A DNA stretch of 64,000 nucleotides from Alphaproteobacteria bacterium (GCA_020632875.1 JACKET010000001.1:124001-188000); one strand, 5' to 3'; positions 16,069 through 25,968 are shown, numbered from the stretch's first letter. Numbers and translations are program-made. The notes: generated from the letters alone by a model not told the origin.

Positions 16069-17020
16069 GTACGGGAACCCCGAGGCGTTCCTGCTGCTGG
16101 TCCCCGTGTGGGGCCTGCTCGCGCAGCGCTGGCTGACGGGCCACAACAAGCTCGCCGTGCCCGGGTTCACGGTCCTGAAGCGCCGGTACACGCTACGCCT
16201 GCTGCTCGCGTGGCTGCCCGCGGCGCTCCAGCTCGTCGGGCTCTCGCTCCTCGTCTTCGCGCTCGCCCGGCCGCGCATCGCGCATCGCTCCGTCTCCGTC
16301 GAGTCCGAGGGCCTCGACATCGTGCTCGCGGTCGACACGTCCGGCTCGATGCGGGCCGAGGACTTCCAGAAGTCCGGCATGCCCGTGAACCGCCTCACGG
16401 TCGCCAAGGGCGTCATGGCCGAGTTCGTCGAGGGCCGTCCCCACGACCGCATCGGCGTCGTCGTGTTCGGCGAGGAGGCGTTCACCCAGGTCCCGCTGAC
16501 CCTCGACCACCAGACCCTCGTCGACTCCCTCCGCCAGATCGAGATCGGCGTGGCGGGCGCGAAGGGCACCGCGATCGGCAGCGCGCTGGCGGTGGCCTCG
16601 AAGCGCCTGAAGGACCTCGAGGCGCCCGACCGCGTCGTCATCCTCCTCACCGACGGCCAGAACAACGCCGGCCGCATCACCCCCGTCCAGGCCGCCGAGG
16701 CCGCCGCCGCGCTCGACATCACGGTCTACACGATCGGCGTCGGCGCGAGGCGGGCGCGCACGCCCTGGGCGGGCGACGGGCTCGACGAGAAGGGGCTCAC
16801 CCAGATCGCCGAGATGACGGGCGGCAAGTACTTCCGCGCCACCGACACCCGTTCGCTGCAGAACATCTACGCCGTGATCGACCAGCTCGAGCCCAGCACG
16901 GCCGAGGTGAAGGAGGTCGTGGACTTCGAGGAGCAGTTCCGCCAGTTCCTCGTGCCCGGGCTCGTCCTGCTCGCGCTCTACCTGCTGCTCGCGCACACCT
17001 GGCTGCGGAGGGGCCCGTGA
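16061..17020 (+). CDS. VWA-domain membrane protein, BatA-like (first of three)
   Basis: This 319-residue protein has N-terminal hydrophobic helices (about 10-25 and 45-68), a VWA domain with an intact MIDAS (VDTSGSM at about 91-97, a Thr in PLTLDHQT and TDGQNN at about 198), and a final helix ending in TWLRRGP. Each element is typical of BatA, a Bacteroides aerotolerance-type protein of the inner membrane whose VWA domain faces the periplasm. It overlaps the upstream gene by 8 nt and the next one by 4 nt (GTGA). It is paralogous to the next gene: both share KARARP-like ends to the second helix, PHDRIGVVVFG and the same C-terminal TWLRRGP. Confidence 0.9.
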   Translation: MHEYGNPEAFLLLVPVWGLLAQRWLTGHNKLAVPGFTVLKRRYTLRLLLAWLPAALQLVGLSLLVFALARPRIAHRSVSVESEGLDIVLAVDTSGSMRAEDFQKSGMPVNRLTVAKGVMAEFVEGRPHDRIGVVVFGEEAFTQVPLTLDHQTLVDSLRQIEIGVAGAKGTAIGSALAVASKRLKDLEAPDRVVILLTDGQNNAGRITPVQAAEAAAALDITVYTIGVGARRARTPWAGDGLDEKGLTQIAEMTGGKYFRATDTRSLQNIYAVIDQLEPSTAEVKEVVDFEEQFRQFLVPGLVLLALYLLLAHTWLRRGP

Positions 17021-17940
17021 TCTTCGGCTCGCCATGGTGGCTGCTCGCCGTTCCGCTCGCTGCGGGCGCCGTCCTCCGCAGGGTTTGGCGCCGAGGCGAC
17101 CGCCTCGCCGTGCCCGCGCTCGGCCGTCGCCGGTGGACCCTCCGCCTCGCGGTCGCGTGGCTCCCGTGGGCCCTCGAGGTCGCCGGGCTCTCGCTGCTCG
17201 CCGTGGCCCTCGCACGACCGCAGTCCCTCGTCCGCGAGGCCCACAGCTCCCACGGCATCGACGTGATGATCGCGCTCGACGTGTCGGAGTCGATGGCCCT
17301 GCCCGACCTCCACGGCGCGTCGATGTTCCCGGTCGCCCGGCAGAAGGCGCGCGAGCTCGTCGCGTCCCGTCCCCACGACCGCATCGGGCTGGTCGTGTTC
17401 GGGGGCGAGGCCATCACGGTCCTCCCGCCCACGGCCGACCGTCGGCTCGTGCTCGACGCGATCGACCAGTACGCGCCGGGGGATCTCGGCGACGGCACCG
17501 CGGTGGGCCAGGCCATCGCGCTCGCCGCGAAGCGCCTCCGCGACCTGCACACGCCCGGCTCCGCCATCCTCGTCGTCACCGATGGGCGCGACAACGCGAG
17601 CGACATCGCGCCCGCCGCTGCCATCGGCGCTGCCCAGGCGCTCGGCATCCAGGTCCACGCCGTCGGGATCGACCGCGCGCCCGGGCTCCGCACCGTCCGC
17701 GATGCGCTCGGCACGCTCGAGCGCGACCTCGGCGCCGTCGGCGGGCACCTCGTCCGCGTGAAGACCGCCGAGCAGCTGGTCGGAGGGTTCGACGCGCTGC
17801 AGGAACTCGTGCCGAGCCCCGGTGTCGGGTGGATCAGCGTGCACCCCGTCGACCGCTACCGCTGGTTTCTCGCCCCCGGGCTCGTGATGCTCGGGGTGAG
17901 CACGGTGCTGTCCTCGACGTGGCTCCGGAGGGGTCCGTGA
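17017..17940 (+). CDS. VWA-domain membrane protein, BatA-like (second of three)
   Basis: This 307-residue VWA protein starts at GTG 17017 inside the previous stop (GTGA). The MIDAS reads LDVSESM, with PTADRR and VTDGRDN as the other metal loops, so metal binding should be intact. Helices flank the domain as in the preceding protein, and the C-terminus again reads STWLRRGP, so the two arose by tandem duplication. A Leu/Arg/Asp-rich stretch between residues 215 and 275 replaces the region GLTQIAEMTGG of its sister, so the duplicates have diverged in the late VWA helices. It couples by GTGA to the third VWA gene. Confidence 0.9.
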   Translation: MIFGSPWWLLAVPLAAGAVLRRVWRRGDRLAVPALGRRRWTLRLAVAWLPWALEVAGLSLLAVALARPQSLVREAHSSHGIDVMIALDVSESMALPDLHGASMFPVARQKARELVASRPHDRIGLVVFGGEAITVLPPTADRRLVLDAIDQYAPGDLGDGTAVGQAIALAAKRLRDLHTPGSAILVVTDGRDNASDIAPAAAIGAAQALGIQVHAVGIDRAPGLRTVRDALGTLERDLGAVGGHLVRVKTAEQLVGGFDALQELVPSPGVGWISVHPVDRYRWFLAPGLVMLGVSTVLSSTWLRRGP

Positions 17941-19829
17941 ACTGGATCGAGCCGTGGTGGATCGGCAGCCAGCTCCTCGTGATCCCCGTCGCCCTCGCGG
18001 TGATCGCGGGCTCGTGGTGGCACCACCGCAAGCTGCGCGAGGTGTTCGGGCCCGAGCTGCTCCGCCGCGTGCTGCCGCGGGGGGTGCGCAACCGCCGGCG
18101 GATCCGCGACCTGTTCGCGCTCGTGTGCCTGCTGCTCGGGTGCATCGCCCTCGCCGAGCCGGCCTTCGACAAGGAGATCGTGCAGGTGAAGACCACGGGC
18201 GTCGATCTCGTTCTGGCTGTCGACCTGTCGCGGTCGATGGACGCCCAGGACATCGATCCGAGCCGTCTGGAGCGGGCCCGTCGCGAGATCATCGACCTGC
18301 TGGGCCTGCTCACCGGCGACCGCGTGGGCGTCGTGTTCTTCGCGGGGGAGGCGTACCCGCGCCTGCCGATGACCGAGGACTACCGCGCGGTGGAGTGGGT
18401 CCTGGAAGAGGCCGACACCGAGATGTTCAAGTCCCAGGGCAGCGCGCTCGGCAAGGCCATCGACGTGGGCCGCGAGCTGTTGAGCCGCGACGAGGGCAAG
18501 GCGGGCAAGGCGATGATCGTGTTCTCCGACGGCGAGACCCACGACCCCGAAGACGCCGCCCGGGCGGCCCGCGAAGCGAAGGGGGAGGGCGTCGTGGTCT
18601 ACGCGGTGGGCATCGGCGAGGACGAGGTGCCGATCCCCACGGCCGACCGCGGGTTCCTGCGGCACGAGGGCAAGCAGGTCATGACGAAGCCTGACTTCGA
18701 GACCATGCGCGAGGTTGCTAGAATCACCGGTGGAGGCTTCGTGAACTCCGTGCCTTCGGCGATCGACATGGAAGATCTGTACCGCAACGCCATCCGCGGC
18801 TCGCTCCGCGCCGTCGAGCGCGACACGCAGCAGACCGAGAAGTGGAAGACCGCGTACCAGTACCCGCTCGGCCTCGGCCTCGGGCTGTGGCTGCTGGGGG
18901 CGTGGCTCGGCGAGGGTCGCCGCCGCTTCGGGGCCGCCGCGGCGGTGCTGCTGGCGCTCGGCCTCGCGCCGGGCGTCGCGTCGGCCACCACGCTCGAAGA
19001 GGCCGACAGCATGTTCCGCGAGGGCAAGTTCATGGCGGCCGAGAAGGCCCTCGAGCAGCTCGCGCTCGAGTCCCCCGGGGATGCCGGGCTCTACGAGCGC
19101 CTCGGCGCCGCGCGCTACCGCCAGGGCCAGTGGCTCGGCGCGGCCCAGGCGTACGAGCAGGCCTCCCGCCTCCGCGGTGGCGACGCCGACGACGACTACG
19201 CCGCGGGCAACGCGCGCTACCGGGCCGGGCAGCTCGAAGAGGCCATCGCGCGCTACGAGCGTGCGCTCGCACAGCGCCCCTCGCACGAGCGCGCCCAGCA
19301 GAACAAGGATCTCGTCGAAGGCGAGCTCGTCATCCGGCGCGAAGAGAAGCCGCCGCCCCCACCGCAGCAGGGCGATTCGCAAGACGAAGAGGGCAAGGGC
19401 GAAGGCGAGAGCGACGACCCGTCCGACTCGCCGTCCGAGGGCACCGACCAGCAGGAGGGCTCCGACCAGGGCGCCGAAGAGGGCGACCCCGACTCGAACA
19501 ACGACGCCGACAGCCAGTCCGGCGACCCCTCGCAGGGCGAGAGCGACGCCGAGCCCAAGGATGGCGACGGCTCGGCCGAGAACCCGTCCCAGCAGCAGAG
19601 CGACGACGGCCAGCCCGAAGAGGGCTCGGATGCCGTGAATCCCGAAGACCTCGACGAGGGCGAGGGCGATCAGGGCGATCCGCAGGACGGCGCGGCCGGC
19701 GACCCCTCCGGCATCGGCGAAGAGTCGGGCAACATCACGCCGGCCCAGGCGTCGCGGATGCTCGACGGCGTCGAAGAGGGCCGCCAGCGCGTGCGGATCT
19801 CGGGTCGCTCGTCCGAAAAGCCCTGGTGA
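17937..19829 (+). CDS. BatB-BatC fusion: VWA domain, TPR repeats and acidic tail
   Basis: This 630-residue protein joins two Bat subunits that are usually separate. Residues 1-320 are BatB-like: two early helices, MIDAS VDLSRSM at about 98, SDGETHDPEDA later and a helix near 310. A further hydrophobic segment (about 325-345) ends in ASA, like a former signal peptide. Then come TPR repeats (about 348-455: EEADSMFREGKFMAAEKALE, AGNARYRAGQLEEAIARYERA) as in BatC. The last 170 residues are a Gln/Asp/Glu/Ser-rich tail with almost no hydrophobics. GTG 17937 overlaps the previous stop by 4 nt. The relic signal peptide inside the chain supports a gene fusion. Confidence 0.9.
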   Translation: MNWIEPWWIGSQLLVIPVALAVIAGSWWHHRKLREVFGPELLRRVLPRGVRNRRRIRDLFALVCLLLGCIALAEPAFDKEIVQVKTTGVDLVLAVDLSRSMDAQDIDPSRLERARREIIDLLGLLTGDRVGVVFFAGEAYPRLPMTEDYRAVEWVLEEADTEMFKSQGSALGKAIDVGRELLSRDEGKAGKAMIVFSDGETHDPEDAARAAREAKGEGVVVYAVGIGEDEVPIPTADRGFLRHEGKQVMTKPDFETMREVARITGGGFVNSVPSAIDMEDLYRNAIRGSLRAVERDTQQTEKWKTAYQYPLGLGLGLWLLGAWLGEGRRRFGAAAAVLLALGLAPGVASATTLEEADSMFREGKFMAAEKALEQLALESPGDAGLYERLGAARYRQGQWLGAAQAYEQASRLRGGDADDDYAAGNARYRAGQLEEAIARYERALAQRPSHERAQQNKDLVEGELVIRREEKPPPPPQQGDSQDEEGKGEGESDDPSDSPSEGTDQQEGSDQGAEEGDPDSNNDADSQSGDPSQGESDAEPKDGDGSAENPSQQQSDDGQPEEGSDAVNPEDLDEGEGDQGDPQDGAAGDPSGIGEESGNITPAQASRMLDGVEEGRQRVRISGRSSEKPW

Positions 19830-19831
19830 GG

Positions 19832-21508
19832 ATGGGCGGGATGCTGCGGTTCCTGTGGCTCGTGGCCGCGCTCGTCGTGGCGGTGCCCGCGTGGGCGGCG
19901 AACGTCTCGCTGTCGCTCGGCGTCTCGACGATCGAGGCGTCCCAGACGACGCGCGCGACGGTCACCGTCGTGGGCGAGCAGCCCGCCGCCCTCCCGAGCT
20001 TCCCCGCCACCCCCGGCGTCCGCATCCGGTTCCGCGAGCGCGCGTCCGAGTTCGTCAGCACGCCGAGCACCGGGATCGTCCAGACCTACCGGTACATCTT
20101 CGAGGTCACCCCCGAGGGCGAGGGCGTGTACCCGATCGGCCCGGCCGAGGTCGGGTTCCGCGACAAGACCGTCAAGAAGACCGAGTCCGTGACCCTCACC
20201 GTCCGCCCCCGCACCGCGATGGGCGCGCCGAAGGAGGAGATCGTCGCCATCTCGAAGTTCCGCCGCGAGTCGGTGTGGGAAGGCGAGATCGTGCTCTACG
20301 ACGCCACGCTCACCGCCCGGATCAACATCCGCGACGTGCAGTGGAGCTTCCCGGACTTCGAGGGCCTCCAGGTCCCCGCCAACGTCAGCGCGCAGACCAC
20401 GCAGACGCGCATCGGCGACCCGTCCGGCGACATCACCATCGTGAAGACCGTCATCCCGCTCATCGCCGCGGGCACGGGCGACCGCACGCAGCCCCCCGCG
20501 GTCGCGCGCGTCTCCGAGCTCTCGAACCGCATGGGCCCCTTCGGCATCGCGCAGTCGCGGCAGCGCAACGAGCCGGCCACGCGCAGCCCGCTCACGATCC
20601 GCCCGCTCCCGAAGGGCCCCGACGACTTCTCCGGGCTGGTCGGCGAGTTCTCGATCCACAGCACCCTCGAGAAGACCGAGAAGGTGAAGGTCGGCGAGTC
20701 GGTCGGGTGGACCGTCACCATCCTCGGCGACGGCGTGGTCGACGGCTTCGACCTGCCCGAGCTGAAGGACCTGAAGGGTGTGCGGGTCTACCGCGACGAG
20801 TCCCACACGGCGGGCGGCCTCGTCGAGGGCGAGTACATCGGGCGGAAGACCTTCTCGATGGTGCTCGTGCCGACCGAGCGCGGCGTCATCGAGCTGCCCG
20901 ACCTCACCGTGGTCGTCTTCTCGCCGAAAGAGGGGCGGTACGTCACGAAGAAGGTCGAGCTCGGCAAGCTGGCCGTGCTCGGCAGCGGCACGAAGCTCGA
21001 GTTCGAGGACTTCGGCACGCCCGGCGAGGTCGATTCGACCGAAGGCGCCGAGCCTGTCGACCTGGAGGAGGTCTACACCTGGGGCGCTGCGACCACGGTG
21101 CCGCTCGCGCCCGTGCTCCCGCTGGTGCTGATCCTCGTGCTCGGGCCCGGGCTGCTCGTGCTCGTCGCGGACGGTGTGGGCGGCGTGCGCGCCTGGGTCG
21201 CGCGCCGCAGGGGTCCCGCGCGCGAGGTGCGCGGCAAGGCGCGGCTGAAGGCGCCGCCCGCGGATCCGGCCGAGCGGCTGGCCGTGTGCGACCTGGCATT
21301 GCGCGAGGCGCTCGCCGACCGCACGGGTGTCGCGGTGGGCGAGCTGCGACGGGATGCGGCGATGGCGTCCCTGCCGCCAGAGGTCGCCGAGAACGTGCAG
21401 CAGGCGTTCTTCGGGCTCGACCGGGCGCGGTTCGCCGGCGGCGAGATGCCCGAAGACGCCGTCGCGCGCGTGCGCATCGCCATCGACCAGCTCGAGAGGG
21501 CGGCATGA
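19832..21508 (+). CDS. BatD-like periplasmic beta-sandwich protein
   Basis: This protein has about 558 residues and a signal peptide (LRFLWLVAALVVAVPAWAA), several immunoglobulin-like BatD domains (SLSLGVSTIEASQTTRATV; FRRESVWEGEIVLYDATLTA; KTEKVKVGESVGWTVTI), a transmembrane helix (VLPLVLILVLGPGLLVLV, about 435-455) and a cytoplasmic helical tail with DLALREALADRTGV. This matches BatD. Three starts are possible: GTG 19826 (a 4-nt overlap, like its neighbours), ATG 19832 and ATG 19841; 19832 is given. The ATGA overlap at the end couples it to BatE. It is expected to act in the inner membrane with the VWA proteins. Confidence 0.88.
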   Translation: MGGMLRFLWLVAALVVAVPAWAANVSLSLGVSTIEASQTTRATVTVVGEQPAALPSFPATPGVRIRFRERASEFVSTPSTGIVQTYRYIFEVTPEGEGVYPIGPAEVGFRDKTVKKTESVTLTVRPRTAMGAPKEEIVAISKFRRESVWEGEIVLYDATLTARINIRDVQWSFPDFEGLQVPANVSAQTTQTRIGDPSGDITIVKTVIPLIAAGTGDRTQPPAVARVSELSNRMGPFGIAQSRQRNEPATRSPLTIRPLPKGPDDFSGLVGEFSIHSTLEKTEKVKVGESVGWTVTILGDGVVDGFDLPELKDLKGVRVYRDESHTAGGLVEGEYIGRKTFSMVLVPTERGVIELPDLTVVVFSPKEGRYVTKKVELGKLAVLGSGTKLEFEDFGTPGEVDSTEGAEPVDLEEVYTWGAATTVPLAPVLPLVLILVLGPGLLVLVADGVGGVRAWVARRRGPAREVRGKARLKAPPADPAERLAVCDLALREALADRTGVAVGELRRDAAMASLPPEVAENVQQAFFGLDRARFAGGEMPEDAVARVRIAIDQLERAA

Positions 21509-22197
21509 TCGCGCTCCTCTGCACCCTCGCGTGGGCGGGGCCCGTCGCCGACGGCGCGACGGCCTGGGAGGCCGGCGACATCGAAGCCGCGCTCGAGGCC
21601 TGGAAGCCGAGCGCGGATGGCGGCTGGGGCTCGGGCCAGGTGAAGTTCGACGTGGGCAACGCCTACTACCGCCGTGGCGACCTGCCGCGCGCCATCGCGT
21701 ACTGGCGGGCCGCCGGGGTGTACCGGCCGCGCACGTCGGGCGTCTCGCACAACCTGGCGCTGGCGCGCAGCGAGCTGACGGGCGTGCCGACCCCGGTGGG
21801 CGCGCCTCAGCTGTGGATGCGCATCGTGACGCCCGGCGAGCTCGGGCTCATCGGGCTCTTCGTCGCGGGCCTCGGCAGCATGGCCCTGGTCCACCGCCGG
21901 CGCACGCGCGAGGGCTCGCGGCTGCCGGGCATCGGGGCCTCGCTGCTCGGCGCGGTGCTGGTGCTGCTCGCCTCGTGGGGCTGGTGGGTGCAGACGGGCA
22001 TGCCGGTCGCCGTGGTCGTCGACGCGCCGGCCATCGGGCGCGTCACGCCCGACCTCGAAGCCGAGCCGGAGCTGACGCTGCGTCCGGGCGCCGAGGTCGC
22101 GGTGCTGCGCGAGATGCGCGACTTCCTGCTGGTCGAGACGGGCGACGGGGATCGGGGCTGGGTCCCCGACGGCGCTGTCCTGAGAATCCCGAGGTAG
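21505..22197 (+). CDS. BatE-like TPR/SH3 membrane protein
   Basis: This 230-residue protein ends the Bat operon. It has a short signal sequence (ALLCTLAWAGPVADG), a single TPR-like pair (WEAGDIEAALEAWKPSADGG, FDVGNAYYRRGDLPRAIAYW), two helices (about 115-133 and 145-163), and a C-terminal SH3-like segment (LTLRPGAEVAVLREMRDFLLVETGDGDRGWV). Those parts and the order match BatE of aerotolerance operons. It starts by ATGA overlap with BatD. The following 233 bp are a large palindromic region that may end transcription from both sides. Confidence 0.87.
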   Translation: MIALLCTLAWAGPVADGATAWEAGDIEAALEAWKPSADGGWGSGQVKFDVGNAYYRRGDLPRAIAYWRAAGVYRPRTSGVSHNLALARSELTGVPTPVGAPQLWMRIVTPGELGLIGLFVAGLGSMALVHRRRTREGSRLPGIGASLLGAVLVLLASWGWWVQTGMPVAVVVDAPAIGRVTPDLEAEPELTLRPGAEVAVLREMRDFLLVETGDGDRGWVPDGAVLRIPR

Positions 22198-22430
22198 GCG
22201 CGAAGCGCGCCGCCTCCTCCCGTGCGCGTGCGCGTGCGCGTGCGCGTTCCCGATGGGGCGCCGCGCGCACCCGTGCCATTGCGGGAGCAAGGGGACGCGA
22301 GCGCTCGGACGCCTTCGGCGCGCAGGGACTTCTGGCGCTCGTGGCGCTCCATCCGGGCACGCGCACGCGCACGGGCACCGCCGTTGGCTGGGCACGGGAG
22401 GAGCCCTGGTCGCTTCGCGACTGCGGGCTC
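22198..22430. repeat. Large imperfect palindrome between convergent genes
   Basis: This gap holds no gene. The left part has a (CGTGCG)n tract. CCCGTGCGCGTGCGCGTG at 22219-22236 is the reverse complement of 22358-22375, and GATGGGGCGCC at 22252-22262 pairs with 22343-22353 (one mismatch). Outer elements (CGCGAAGCG at about 22199-22207; TCGCTTCGCGA at 22410-22420) pair as well. A long cruciform or a bidirectional terminator-like RNA fold is possible. No U-run follows either arm. Confidence 0.75.
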
Positions 22431-23420
22431 CTAGGGGTGGATCTCGTCGCCCGGCGCCTCGGCGTCGGGGTCGATCTCGGGGCTCGCGAACCGCGCGCCG
22501 CCGCGGCCGATCTCGACGGCCTTCACCTTCGCCTGGTCGATCTCGACGGTGTAGCCGCCCTTCGCCTTCGCGATGTAGTCGTCGGTGAGCTTCTTGTAGC
22601 GATCCTGCTTCACCATCCGCACGACCGAGCCCTTCATCTGCTCGAACGTGCGCTCGACGCGGTCGCGGCGGTTCACCACGTAGAGGATGTGGTAGCCGTC
22701 GCCCGACTTGAAGGGCGCCGAGATCTCGTCGATCTTCATCTCGAAGGCCTTAGCGACCACCTCGTCGTCGATGCCGGGCTTGCCCTCGCGCGAGATGAAG
22801 CCGATGTCGCCGCCGCGGCGCTTGTAGGGGCCGTCGGAGTGGGTGGCCGCGAGCTCGCTGAACACCCGGCGGTCTTTCATCAGGTCGGTGTGGACCTTGT
22901 CGGCGAGGGCCTTCGCCGCGGCGTCGTCGCGGTCTGGGCCCGTGCGGATGTAGATGCGCTTCACCTGCACCTTCTCGGGCACGATGAACTCGTCTTTGTG
23001 GTCTTCGTAGTACGCCATCAGCTCTTCTTCGGTGAAGTCGTCGTTCTTCACCCCGGCGTACACCTCTTCGCGGAGGAGGAGGTTGACGAGGATCTTCCGG
23101 ACCTTGCTGTCTTGGTAGAGGCCCTTCTTCATGGCCTCCTGGAACAGGACCTCTTCGGTGACCAGCTCGTCGAGGACCTCGAGGCGCTCTTCGTCGGACA
23201 GCTCGGCGCCGCTGGCGGGCGTCTTGCGGGCGGCCTCGTGCTTGAACTCCTCGGAGCCGACGACGCTGTCGCCGACCCGCGCGAGCACCTCGCCCACGTC
23301 TTGCTTCGCCACCGGCGTGATCCCCTTCGTGGCGCCGGCGCCCTGACCCGGGCCGTTCGAGCCCCCGGAGCAGGCGCCAAGGAGGGCCGTGAACAGCAGG
23401 AACATCGGGATGTTGCGCAT
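22431..23420 (-). CDS. Parvulin-type peptidyl-prolyl isomerase lipoprotein
   Basis: This 329-residue lipoprotein has lipobox LLGAC at about residues 13-17. Its SurA-like N-terminal helices (ELSDEERLEVLDELVTEEVL) are followed by a parvulin domain at about 150-250. There it shows the family-like strand VKRIYIRTG, then FSELAATHSDGPYKRRGGDIGF and SAPFKSGDGYHILYV, which correspond to the active-site Asp and the GG/H loop of PpiC-type enzymes. It likely folds or chaperones outer-membrane or periplasmic proteins from a membrane anchor. The ribosome site is GGAG 10-12 nt before the ATG at 23420. It is divergent from the following gene by 58 bp. Confidence 0.9.
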   Translation of the reverse strand: MRNIPMFLLFTALLGACSGGSNGPGQGAGATKGITPVAKQDVGEVLARVGDSVVGSEEFKHEAARKTPASGAELSDEERLEVLDELVTEEVLFQEAMKKGLYQDSKVRKILVNLLLREEVYAGVKNDDFTEEELMAYYEDHKDEFIVPEKVQVKRIYIRTGPDRDDAAAKALADKVHTDLMKDRRVFSELAATHSDGPYKRRGGDIGFISREGKPGIDDEVVAKAFEMKIDEISAPFKSGDGYHILYVVNRRDRVERTFEQMKGSVVRMVKQDRYKKLTDDYIAKAKGGYTVEIDQAKVKAVEIGRGGARFASPEIDPDAEAPGDEIHP

Positions 23421-23478
23421 GGTTGCGGTCTCCTCTGGACCAGCGCGCCCTATCACACCGAGGTTGTTACTACCAGGC

Positions 23479-24102
23479 ATGCTTCCAGTCCTGCTGTCTG
23501 CCGTCTGCCTGGCCTCGCCCAACCCCGCATCGATCAACGAAGAGGTCGAGACCCTCGACGAGGTCGAGTCCGGCGTGCGTCTCGGGCGCATCGTGTTCGA
23601 CTCGCGCCTGCCGGCCGAGATCCAGGTCGACAACAACACCGTCGCGCAGCTGTTCGCGCCCGGTCGGCTCATCATCAACGCCACCGTCGGGCCGCACGAG
23701 CTCCAGGTGCTCACGAACGGCACGCCGCGCACGGGCCGCGTCGAGGTGCCGCACACCGGCGCGGCCACGGTGGTCATCGGGCGCACGGGCCTCACCACGG
23801 GGCGCACCGAAGACGAAGACGACGCCGACGGCGCCGCCAAGGTCGAGTTCCGCGTGGCCGGCGACCAGGATGTGCTCGTCCAGCTCGCCGACGACCGCTA
23901 CCGCATCGACGCGCACGGCCAGAAGGGCGTCGTGGTGCCCGTCGGCTCGTACCGGATGAGCGTGCGGTCGGGCAACGGCACGGTCGTCTGGGCGTCCGGG
24001 CGCCTCGAGCTCCACCAGGCCACCGACGTGGTCATCCAGCTCGCCGAGGGCCGCATGCCCGAGGTCAGCGGGGGCGGCTCGTCGTTCCACCCCGGGGGCT
24101 GA
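23479..24102 (+). CDS. Secreted protein of unknown function
   Basis: This 207-residue protein starts at ATG 23479 with a short signal peptide (MLPVLLSAVCLASPNPA). The mature chain is beta-rich and has two similar PEGA-like halves: RLGRIVFDSRLPAEIQVDNN with APGRLIINATVGPHELQVL, and VEFRVAGDQDVLVQLADDR with GVVVPVGSYRMSVRSG. Each contains the pattern of a hydrophobic strand, a turn and a 'G-x-H/R-x-L/M-x-V' strand. It may be a small surface adaptor. It lies 20 nt before the histidine kinase and could be part of that operon, which would make it a candidate periplasmic input protein. No family is named with confidence. Confidence 0.72.
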   Translation: MLPVLLSAVCLASPNPASINEEVETLDEVESGVRLGRIVFDSRLPAEIQVDNNTVAQLFAPGRLIINATVGPHELQVLTNGTPRTGRVEVPHTGAATVVIGRTGLTTGRTEDEDDADGAAKVEFRVAGDQDVLVQLADDRYRIDAHGQKGVVVPVGSYRMSVRSGNGTVVWASGRLELHQATDVVIQLAEGRMPEVSGGGSSFHPGG

Positions 24103-24121
24103 CGGGCGGGAGGGCCAGGGC

Positions 24122-25968
24122 GTGCTCGCATCCATCCGCGTCAGGATCATCGCGGCCTTCATGGCCGGGATGCTCGTCATGCTCGCGGCCATCGGCGTGC
24201 TCGTCGTGCAGTACCGCGGCGTCTCCCAGTCGCAGGAGCTGATCACCAACGGCTACCTGCCCCTCGCGAAGACCGTCGCCCGCCTGACCACGTGGCAGGC
24301 TCGCATCGACAACGACGTCCGCAGGCTGCTCGGCGACGAGGCCCGTCCGGGCACGGGGGCCCGCTCGGCGGCCGCGATCTACGCCGACGAGCTCAAGGAG
24401 CAGCTCGACACGGCGCGCATCCACACCCGCGCCAGCCAGCGCATCGCGAAGCGCCCCGAAGAGCAGGCCGTCCTCAACAAGGTCCTCATCCAGCTCGGCC
24501 GCATCGACAACCTGTTCGTCGAGTACCGCGACGAGGCCGCCCGCATCGTGGCGCTCGCCGAGAAGGGCAACCGCGACCAGGCGCAGGAGAAGGGCACGAA
24601 GCTCCTGTCGCTGTCGACCGAGCTCGGCGACGAGATCGAGACGCTGTCGCGCCAGATCGACGGGCGCATCGCCCAGCTCACGGCCGAGACCGAAGCGCAG
24701 CGCGTGCGCGCGACGGCCATCGCGGGCGTGCTGTCCCTCGTGGCCTTCGTGTCGGCCTTCGCGCTGCTGGGGCTCGTGTTCTACGCCCTGCGGCCCATCG
24801 GTCGCCTCACCGACCAGGTGCAGCGGCTCGCCGCCGGTGACTACTCGGGTCGTGTCGAGGTCCGCGGCGCCGACGAGATCGCCGGGCTCGCGATGGAGTT
24901 CGACAAGATGGTCCAGGCGCTCAAGCTGCGCGACGAGGCCCTGGTCGACCGCGCCGAGCAGCTCAACACGCTGTCGCGGTACCTCGCGAGCGTGCTCGAC
25001 AGCCTGCAGGAGGGCCTGTTCGTGCTCGAGGGCGGGCGGGTGACGCTCGCGAACCCCGCGGCCGGCGACGTCTGGGGCGCGGCGCGCGATCAGGGCGTGC
25101 CAGACGGGCTGAGAGCGTACCTCGAGCCCGGCCGCTACGAGGTCGACGGGCCCGGCGGAACGCTCCACGAGGTGCGCGTCACGCCGTTCGGCACGCAGGG
25201 CGCCGTAGTGGTGACGGCCGACATCACCGAAGAGACGCGCGCGAAGGAGCGGCTGGCGCGGTCCGAGCGGCTCGCGCTCGTGGGCCAGATGCTCGCCCAG
25301 ATCACGCACGAGGTGCGCAACCCCCTCAACGCGCTGTCGCTCAACACCGAGATGCTCGCCGACGAGCTGTCGCACTACGACCCCGAGCGGCAGACCGAGG
25401 GCTGGGACATCCTCGGCACGATCAGCTCCGAGATCGACCGTCTCACCGACGTGACCGCGCACTACCTCCAGCTCGCGCGCCGTCCGCCGGCGAAGATCGA
25501 GACCCACGACCTGTCCGACCTCGTGCGGGACGTCGAGCGGCTGCTGGCGGCCGAGCTCGAGTCGCAGTCCGTCGCGCTCGCGCTCGACCTCGCCGACCTC
25601 CCGCCCCTGCTCGCCGACGGCAACCAGCTCCGCCAGGCGCTGCTGAACGTCGTGCGCAACGCGGTCGAAGCGGGTGCGCACCACCTGTCGCTCGCGACGC
25701 GGGAGGTCGACGGCAACGTCGAGATCGAGCTCTCCGACGACGGGCCCGGCATGGGGCCCGAGGACGTCGAGCGCGCCACCGACCCGTTCTACTCGACCAA
25801 GGCGAGCGGCACGGGGCTCGGGCTCGCGATCACGCGACAAATCCTGGAGGACCATGACGGGTCGATCCGCGTCCGCTCCGCGCCCGGACGTGGTACGGAC
25901 ATCGCGTTGATCTTCCCGTTCCGGCCCGCTTCGCGGGAGCCGGGCGATGCGTTGGAGGCCCCGCTCCC

